Below are positions 59,490 to 64,000 of a DNA stretch of 64,000 nt, one piece after another. Numbering within the stretch: position 1 is the first letter of the stretch; each line of letters opens with the position of its first letter. Both the position numbers and the translations under genes were made by a program. The notes beneath the pieces are model-generated. The model was given only the letters and a program-made list of their open reading frames with translations, had not been told where the DNA came from and searched no databases. This stretch comes from Monosporascus cannonballus (taxonomy: Eukaryota > Ascomycota > Sordariomycetes > Xylariales): assembly GCA_004154925.1 (NCBI GenBank), contig QJNS01000026.1:124001-188000 (forward strand), given 5' to 3'.

Positions 59490-59845
59490 TATAACGGTTA
59501 AATGGTTTAACCAATTATTAAACCTTAAGTTGACAGGTTTATATTAATAAAAATATCGTAAAAATCTAAATAATAAATATAATAATGTATTACATCTTGT
59601 AATACCAAAAGTGCCTTAAGTAACGATGTTATATTATAAACTAAAGTTATTTAAATTATGGAAATAATAAGCGTATATATCTTTCTCCTTTTTGGCTTAA
59701 TTACTCGTAATCACGCCGTTGGTGGTAATTACGATTATTTGGGATTACCTTTAATTATTAATGATCACTGGCTTGGCAATAATCACCGTGGCCCGTGTGC
59801 TCCCTACCTGACCGTTTCTTGAGACCGGAGCTTGTCGGGTCGTAA
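59490..59845 (-). repeat. 5' LTR of Gypsy-1 copy D
   Basis: 356 bp. On the plus strand it starts TATAACGG and ends GGGTCGTAACA at 59845, followed at once by the second half of Copia-2 copy 2. The U3 is of the GTGATTACC type but with its own terminal block. It forms the right border of the 37.9-kb insertion in Copia-2. Confidence 0.85.
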
Positions 59846-60522
59846 CAAATATGAGTTTTGCAATTCGGCAGCAAAACTTCGATAAATATATAGAATGACG
59901 TTTTTTTTGCGGATAATACTGTCGACCGAAAAAATTCCCAAATATATATTATTAAATTATTTAAAAGAGCGACCGGATAAAAAACAAATATGTAGGATAT
60001 AATAATTATTTTTATAACCAAAGCGAAATTGTTATGTTTTACGTAAATTGCCAAAAAAACCTGTTTAATTTTTCGATTAATTATAAAGCTGGGAATTAAC
60101 TTAAAAACGGAATTATTAAATATATGGTATAATAATCTGCAATATATAGAGTTAATTAACGCAAAAATCGTTTTTTATAACGAATTTATAATATATTAAT
60201 ATATATAATTACTAACTGCAAAAAATAATAAAAAAGGACTTGATTAAAGTGGATTATATATTTATGGGTAATATACTAATAAATGGATTAACGAAAACTT
60301 TATTATGAAAAGTTTTTAAGCACTTTAAAAAGCAATTAAGATTAATAAATATTACGGAAACTTTCGAACAGCCGAAAAACACTTTACGGGTGATTTTAAA
60401 AAAGGATTTGATTAATTAAAAAGACTTAATCGCCGGAAAAAAGGTGAAATAAATAACTGCAATTTTAAGAAATGGTGAAAAGTAATAATTAACGCCTTAA
60501 ATACTTTAAGGCATTAAGGGAG
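59846..60522 (+). pseudogene. Copia-2 copy 2, RNase H to 3' end (second half of split element)
   Basis: The plus strand continues the polyprotein cut at 21944. LQFGSK appears near 59863, FFADNTVDRKNSQIYIIKLF near 59911-59975, TKAKLLCF near 60025 and GLTKTLL near 60286, followed by HFKKQLRLINI. These are the RNase H blocks and the conserved C-terminal motif (GLTKAL) of Copia. The same blocks occur in copy 1 near 10100-10600. It ends with a polypurine tract (TTAAGGGAG) just before the LTR at 60523. Stops are frequent. Confidence 0.87.
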
Positions 60523-61063
60523 TATATTAGCTTGTTACGACCCAATAAGTTTCGGCTTTAAAAAACGGTTAAATAAGGATTATACGGACCACCCCATGAA
60601 TTACGTAACGGTGATTATTGCCAAGTTAATGATTAGAAGTAATTAAGGGGGATCTTAAGTAATTATAATTATTATCAGGCGTATAATTATAAATAATTAA
60701 GCTAAAAAAGAAAAAGATATATACGCTTATTATTTCCATAATTTAGATAATTTCAACTTGTAATAATAATTCGCTACCCAAGGTACCCTTGGTATTACGA
60801 GACGTAATACGATTACTGTATTTATTATTCAGATTCCCACGATATTCCTGCCAACATAAACCCGTACGACTAAGGTTTAATAGTTGGTTAAACCCCTAGC
60901 CGTCACACAGCTAGCCAGGTGTGCTATAGCATACCAAATACGGAAAGATCACCTTTTGATCGGAACATATATACTCCGTTGCTAAGCTACATAAAAGTGG
61001 TACGCGTTGCGAGAACGTACGCAATTAGCTGAATACAACAACTGATATCCCCTATATCTGACA
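60523..61063 (+). repeat. 3' LTR of Copia-2 copy 2, interrupted
   Basis: Starts TATATTAGCT (TGTATTAGCT before RIP) after the polypurine tract and ends CTGACA at 61063. A solo Gypsy-1 LTR (60533-60907) lies 10 bases in. Without it the LTR is about 161 bp. The part 60927-61063 nearly equals 17137-17270, tying the two halves of this copy together. It has a hairpin GGTGTGCTATAGCATACC and the palindrome at 60961-60978. Confidence 0.85.
60533..60907 (+). repeat. Solo Gypsy-1 LTR inside the Copia-2 LTR
   Basis: 375 bp, TGTTACGACC to GCCGTCACA. Flanks are TAGCT (60528-60532) and CAGCT (60908-60912), a 5-bp duplication differing by one C-to-T change in a CpA context, exactly what RIP makes after insertion. 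U3 of the GTGATTACC type. The R-U5 half is one of the least mutated in the window. Confidence 0.87.
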
Positions 61064-62100
61064 ATATCCGACTTCTGAAATGTTATTACGCGGTTTTTAA
61101 GATTGCCATCCGACTCCTGAAACGTTATCGTAAAATTGTTAAGGTTATACCGCGTCGTTTCCTTAATATACGTGCCTGATTACCGGTTACCTTAATACCA
61201 CTCCTAATTTTTTTTCTCTTAAAAATCGATAATAGTTCAAAATGTTACCTTCTGCGTACGGAATTTGGCCTTACGCGAATCGAATTTCGCGTTCAGTTAC
61301 TGCCTGCCATAACGCAATAATCTGATAACGAAAATAAAAAGCGAAAATTAAAAAAGTATAAAAAAAGATAATAAGTTCGGAAGGGAATAAAACGGATATT
61401 AATAACTTTTATATATTTAATTACCGAAATAACCTATCCAAATACTTAAGGTTAAAATGCCTAAACGGCATTACGTATTCGCCAATAAGGGACTAAGGCT
61501 GGTACCAATTTATTTTTATTTTCGGTATAACGGATGTACTCCAAATTAATAAGTTTAAAAATAAAATATTTATATATTTTCAAATAAGTAATGCTTCTAA
61601 ACGTATAACAGCCCTTAAATTCAAAAAAGCTAAGGCTCATAATAAGATAATAAGGCTTAATCGTTAGCTGGACAAATTTTAAAAACGGCTTATTATTAAT
61701 ATTAAAATATAAATACAAGAAAACGCGATATTAAGCTTAAGAAAAAGCGGAAAGCCTAAAGGAATTAATTGGAAGAAATATAATACGATAAGATTAAGAA
61801 ATGTAATACAAAGCGACATCTTAAGGAGTTATTACAAAGGAACAAAGGGAAATACCTTTATCAAAATTATTCCATATAATTTATACAAGAACTTTTATAA
61901 TATCTCCTAAAAAATAGTTCAAAAAGAAATATACTTTTTTGCAAAATAATTCCAGGTAGTTAATTTTGTAAAATAACTTATTAAGAAGCCACCCGTAAAA
62001 AAGATTTAAAAAGCTATATTATCTTAAGGTATTCTATAGCCCCTAATAAATCTATTCGTTATACGTAAGTAAGGTAAAACTTAAGATAAATAGATTTAGG
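61064..62100. other. Degenerate AT-rich DNA, no gene assigned
   Basis: Moderately AT-rich. A plus frame at about 61740-62110 has stops only at positions where Gln or Trp codons could have mutated (for example KKCNTKRHLKELLQRNKGKY), but other frames are also fairly open. No transposon family motif recognised. Confidence 0.35.
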
Positions 62101-62565
62101 CCGCGTAAAAATAAAAGTTATTACGGTCGATTAGCGATATCGAAAAATAATACCTTATTAATATATAACCAAATAATATTTACGTAAACGCTTCCGATAT
62201 AACTTAATCCATTCCTAAGGCGGCAATCCGGGACTCGTTAATTTACTAACTTTCCTCAGGCGTTCCTCCCTGGATATTATGTACGTCGGTGAATTTGCAA
62301 TTAAATAGCTTCCTTCTGTATCCCTTACCTTTTTATGGCACCGGCGGTCTTATTTCAAAATATATTCCGTCGCTTTCGCCGAAACCTAACGTCCCTATTA
62401 AGGTATATTTATGCGTAAGGGGTTAACCTATATCCTTTCGCTTATCAAAATTGCGGTTTTCCTGGCGCCTAAGGCCTTACGTATCCCTTTTATTCTCCTG
62501 CCTTATAAAAATCCATGTTTTACTAGGTTTTCTGCGTAATCCTTAAATCCTTTTTTAAGTTAACA
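62100..62565 (-). pseudogene. Unrecognised decayed reading frame
   Basis: A minus frame of about 150 codons interrupted almost only by TAA and TAG, consistent with mutated CAA and CAG. Readable stretches include KDYAENLVKHGFL, RKALGARKTAILISERI and LIANSPTYIISREERLRKVSK, then WIKLYRKRLRKYYL. The product is basic and hydrophilic. It could be a DNA-binding or gag-like protein, but I recognise no domain. Confidence 0.3.
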
Positions 62566-62718
62566 TAATTATACTATATTATCTAAATGTTTTACTTTTT
62601 TATGTGAACCTTTAAAGATATAAATTTAAAAGGTATAATATCGATAAGTAAGCGATTAATATAAGGACCGCAGGGCAGAAACATAGGGGTAACGGCAAAA
62701 AGGCTGTCATATAGCTAA

Positions 62719-63540
62719 TTTCCCTTGCAGATCGTTAGGAATCGATTTTTGACATATTGTAATTCCCGCCCAATAAAAGTTAAAATTCGAATTCTTTCGA
62801 AACAACCTTTTCGCCTCCTAATTTTGGCGTTCATACTTAGCCTTCCGAACTTTTTTGATTTAACGAATTACATATTATGGATAGGTCTAATTCCGGGTAA
62901 TCTGCAAGGGGGATTAGCTATACGGCGGCCTCGAAGCAGCTTTTTCGCCTCCTGGTTTCAGCATTTACATTTACTTTCGGGGCTTTCTCCTGGCTCGACG
63001 AATTACACGCCGTAAATGGGTTTATTATTTCCGGCTGCCTCCTTTTATACTGGTAGATCCGTATTAAAACCTTTTCGGTTTATATCGGCCATTCCGGTAA
63101 TGTTTTTCGTAAAGCCTTTAATAATATATAATACCGGCTAGCCCTTAAGGCGGTTATGGATGCGTAACTCTGGGTTAACCACCATATATATACAAATATC
63201 TAGGGAGGTATTATTTATGCCTGCCTTTGGCTTTACCGCCAAACGACTTTCTTCAAAGAATTATCGAATCGGGATTAAATTAAGCAATTTTGATTCCGCC
63301 ATTTTTTTCTTTATTTTTTTCGTAAGCTAAGGCTTACTTATTTTAGCTGCTAAAATCGTACTAATTTATTTTGCATCGCCGTTATACCGTCCTGCTATTA
63401 AGGATTTAACTAATTAATTATTTAAATTTATTCCATATTTATTTTTCCTTATGGTTTAACTATTTATAATTTATTTTAAATCGTCGTCGGGGTATTATTT
63501 GCCTCCGGTTAATTAATATAATTCTTTTTTTAAAAAAATA
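62719..63540 (-). pseudogene. Unrecognised decayed protein, about 270 codons
   Basis: One minus frame runs from about 63540 to a TAG at 62719, with about nine or ten internal stops, most at positions where Trp (TGG) or Gln would fit. Readable parts are LIAGRYNGDAK, AVKPKAGINNTSLDICIYMV, VNPELRIHNRLKG, TKNITGMADINRKGFNTDLPV and EPGESPESKCKC. The last includes closely spaced Cys (CxC). Sequence complexity is protein-like. The 96-codon plus frame at 62725-63015 reads the other strand and is hydrophobic, so it is probably the shadow. No family recognised. Confidence 0.35.
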
Positions 63541-63755
63541 ATTATAATAAGGTTACTTTTTTTACAATTAAGCATTTTTAGCATTAAAATACCGACGGCA
63601 AAAAGCTAAAACGGTCGTAAATATCATAATTCGTATAATTAGGAAATATTTAATAAGTAATAAATGGATTAAGATCATAAGCCTTTTTGCGCGTAAGTAA
63701 GCAACTTAAAAATAATCCCTGTTATGGTTATTTTTATTTTTGGTAAATAACAACT
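63541..63755. other. AT-rich lead-in to the compositional boundary
   Basis: The minus frame of the preceding entry can be extended here but with many more stops, so coding is doubtful. It ends at the abrupt change in composition at about 63756. Confidence 0.3.
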
Positions 63756-64000
63756 TTAACCGGGGTGTCCAAAAACGGCTCCTGAGCTGTACCACAAGCT
63801 CACCCCAGGCTCACCCTGGCTCAGGGTAAAGCAGGACCGGCTCAGGTTCATACACGACAAAGGAAATTGCTGAGGGCAACTTTCGGGGAACGCATATGTC
63901 TGTTGCCCCTTAGTCATGCAAGACAGATGGTGCGCATAGCAGATAGACCACAGGGCAGGACGCAACAACATGGTGCACCATCCTCATACGATGATACGTC
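63756..64000. other. GC-balanced flank at window edge
   Basis: Composition jumps to more than 50 percent G/C with no RIP signature. The first bases on the plus strand read GGGGTGTCCAAAAACGGC, then several GGCTCA/TGAGCC units in both orientations (63779-63850). A 71-codon minus frame (63756-63971) is open, Ser/Cys-rich, and unlike any family I know. This may be unique host DNA, or the end of an unmutated transposon that continues past the window. Confidence 0.5.

Noticed and set aside
59758..60054. 98-codon minus frame
   Set aside because: It runs from the copy D LTR into Copia-2 RNase H on the wrong strand, so it crosses an insertion junction.
1..64000. Helitron ends, rRNA, tRNA genes and telomere repeats
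   Set aside because: I looked for CTRR ends with hairpins, cloverleaf boxes and TTAGGG arrays and saw none that hold up.

Overview
The window is a gene-poor, transposon-filled, AT-rich block from what is most likely a filamentous ascomycete (Pezizomycotina). Most of it shows the signature of repeat-induced point mutation (RIP). TpA is very common, CpA is depleted, the surviving C sits mostly in CpG, and transposon frames are broken where CAA, CAG or TGG codons became stops. Composition varies sharply: bases 38401-38460 hold 5 G/C of 60, bases 63781-63840 hold 38 of 60. I found no intact host gene, tRNA, rRNA or CRISPR array. The genus cannot be told from the sequence.

Almost everything is a nest of transposons. 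Names used here are working names. Gypsy-1 is a chromodomain Ty3/Gypsy element with LTRs of about 350-375 bp and five copies, A, B, C, D and F. Gypsy-2 is a second chromodomain Gypsy element with 421-bp LTRs. Copia-1 is a lightly mutated Copia fragment. Copia-2 is a Copia element with LTRs of about 165 bp and two copies. A Fot1/pogo-like transposon and a Tc1-like DD34E transposon are also present.

Layout. 1-298: Gypsy-1 LTR. 299-3954: Gypsy-1 copy A (minus strand). 3955-8734: Copia-1 (minus), interrupted by the Fot1-like element at 4316-6248. 8740-9092: solo Gypsy-1 LTR. 9229-15780: Tc1-like element split by a complete Copia-2 at 9793-15249. 15781-17099: island of normal base composition with a short-motif array and a 371-bp inverted repeat. 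17100-21944: 5' part of the second Copia-2 copy (plus). 21945-36067: Gypsy-1 copy B (plus), split by a complete Gypsy-2 (22623-29973, minus). 36068-37108: start of Gypsy-1 copy F. 37109-47870: an unassigned AT desert. 48063-54590: complete Gypsy-1 copy C. 54591-59845: truncated copy D. 59846-61063: the missing 3' end of the second Copia-2 copy, with a solo Gypsy-1 LTR inside its 3' LTR. 61064-63755: degenerate DNA with unrecognised reading frames. 63756-64000: abrupt return to GC-balanced DNA.

Target-site duplications confirm five insertion events: TA (Fot1-like in Copia-1), GAAGC (Copia-2 in Tc1), TTTAA (Gypsy-2 in Gypsy-1 B), ATATA (solo LTR in Copia-2) and CAGCT/TAGCT (solo LTR in the Copia-2 LTR). 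The second Copia-2 copy was split by about 37.9 kb of Gypsy-rich DNA. Its RT ends at 21944 and its RNase H resumes at 59846 on the same strand. Nothing here looks expressed as a working pathway. The region behaves like a RIP-silenced heterochromatic block, possibly pericentromeric or subtelomeric, which is inference.
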